DNA from: Oligoflexia bacterium
Lineage (GTDB): Bacteria > Bdellovibrionota > UBA1018
Assembly (NCBI GenBank): GCA_903858195.1
Contig: CAIOHW010000124.1
Span: forward strand, 1-7,124
Length of the DNA stretch: 7,124 nucleotides
Reading direction: 5' to 3'
The position numbers were made by a program, and so were the translations under genes. Positions 6,588 through 7,124 of the stretch are shown here, in pieces (position 1 is the first letter of the stretch; the number at the start of each line of letters is the position of its first letter). The notes beneath the pieces were generated by a model. That model searched no databases. It was given only the letters and a program-made list of their open reading frames with translations, and was not told the DNA's origin.

Positions 6588-7124
6588 GCAGAGCCTGTCG
6601 TGGGCGAAACGGTCGCGGGCGGCGCCCCGTGGGCCCGACTCGAGATCCTTGCACTTCCGAGGACTCTTTGGTCACGGGTGAAGATCAGGCGGGTCCCCAG
6701 AAAAAGTAACTCGCAGGGGCTGGTCAGATCGAGCCTGCCGGTGGAGTTTGCATGGAAATGGAGCATTCCCGTTGCCTCGATTGGAGCACGGGCTCCCCCG
6801 CAGACCAGGACCCGCACGCGGGTGCCGGTTGCAGGAATGGAGCTTTCCCTCCAGCTGAGTCCTTCAACGGTCACCGTGCTTTGCTTGAATTCTTCCGGCT
6901 TCAATGCCCAGACGGTGTGGTTGGCGGGCTCGAAATCAATCGAGTACAAGCCGTTGACTTGGGAGGGTTCAGGCTCGGGCTTCGCGGCACTCATCCGTGT
7001 ATGGAGCGCAAGTCCCACCGGGTGCTGGTACAATCCGCGGTGTTCGCGAAGGCCCGTACTTCCGCTCGGGTTTCGGATCCAGCCGGGCCGCTGCAGCTCG
7101 GGCGGAAGGCGTTGCACGGCCCAG
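6584..7124 (-). CDS. Unidentified protein, C-terminal part; faint resemblance to translation GTPase (SelB-like) domains II-III
   Basis: The frame is open to the right edge of the window, so the 5' end may lie outside. Inside it there is a GTG at 7117 and an ATG at 6994; neither has a clear Shine-Dalgarno. From the ATG the product would have 136 residues, from the GTG 177. I recognise no catalytic motif and see no signal peptide or membrane segment. The last 70 residues follow a beta-barrel-like pattern, with L-x-x-P, then G-x-R-L-I-F-T-R and R-V-L-G-S-A-R-I. By eye this resembles domain III of SelB-type elongation factors (compare L-A-G-A-R-V in E. coli SelB, from memory). The G domain and the winged-helix domains of SelB are not seen here, so this is only a lead. 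The ATGA overlap with mtaB and the codon choice support a real gene. A different frame ends in TGA overlapping the ATG at 6994, so a short-gene reading starting there is also possible. Confidence 0.5.
   Translation of the reverse strand, partial: WAVQRLPPELQRPGWIRNPSGSTGLREHRGLYQHPVGLALHTRMSAAKPEPEPSQVNGLYSIDFEPANHTVWALKPEEFKQSTVTVEGLSWRESSIPATGTRVRVLVCGGARAPIEATGMLHFHANSTGRLDLTSPCELLFLGTRLIFTRDQRVLGSARISSRAHGAPPATVSPTTGSA

Overview
The window is moderately GC-rich (roughly 60% by eye) and gene-dense. It holds conserved bacterial housekeeping genes on the minus strand plus one convergent plus-strand gene. The genes run close together, several with 4-base stop/start overlaps. The rnc-era-der order, a MtaB-type tRNA methylthiotransferase and an outer-membrane-style lipoprotein signal suggest a Gram-negative, possibly a delta-proteobacterium-like lineage (Bdellovibrionota or Myxococcota). 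That placement is an inference, since no lineage marker was compared.

Layout from the left edge: (1) the 3' part of a plus-strand gene with a C-terminal Lcl/DUF1566-like domain, ending 8 bases from der; (2) der, the double-GTPase ribosome assembly factor; (3) era, the GTPase with a KH domain for small-subunit assembly; (4) rnc, RNase III; (5) a 57-base gap carrying a possible weak terminator and a promoter with a perfect TTGACA; (6) a lipoprotein of the purple-acid-phosphatase type; (7) mtaB, the radical-SAM enzyme for ms2t6A in tRNA; (8) at the right edge, an incomplete gene whose product faintly resembles domains II-III of translation GTPases such as SelB. Items 2-8 all read leftward.

Most of the minus-strand block concerns translation. 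RNase III processes pre-rRNA, Era and Der assemble the 30S and 50S subunits, and MtaB modifies tRNA position 37. The rnc/era, era/der and edge-gene/mtaB junctions are overlapping or nearly so, which suggests translational coupling. The phosphatase is the exception in function.

I see no tRNA, rRNA, mobile element, CRISPR array or large repeat, and no convincing new system. The points most worth checking are the unidentified gene at the right edge, a substituted metal-ligand position in RNase III, and the compact terminator/promoter in front of rnc, which would leave that mRNA almost leaderless.
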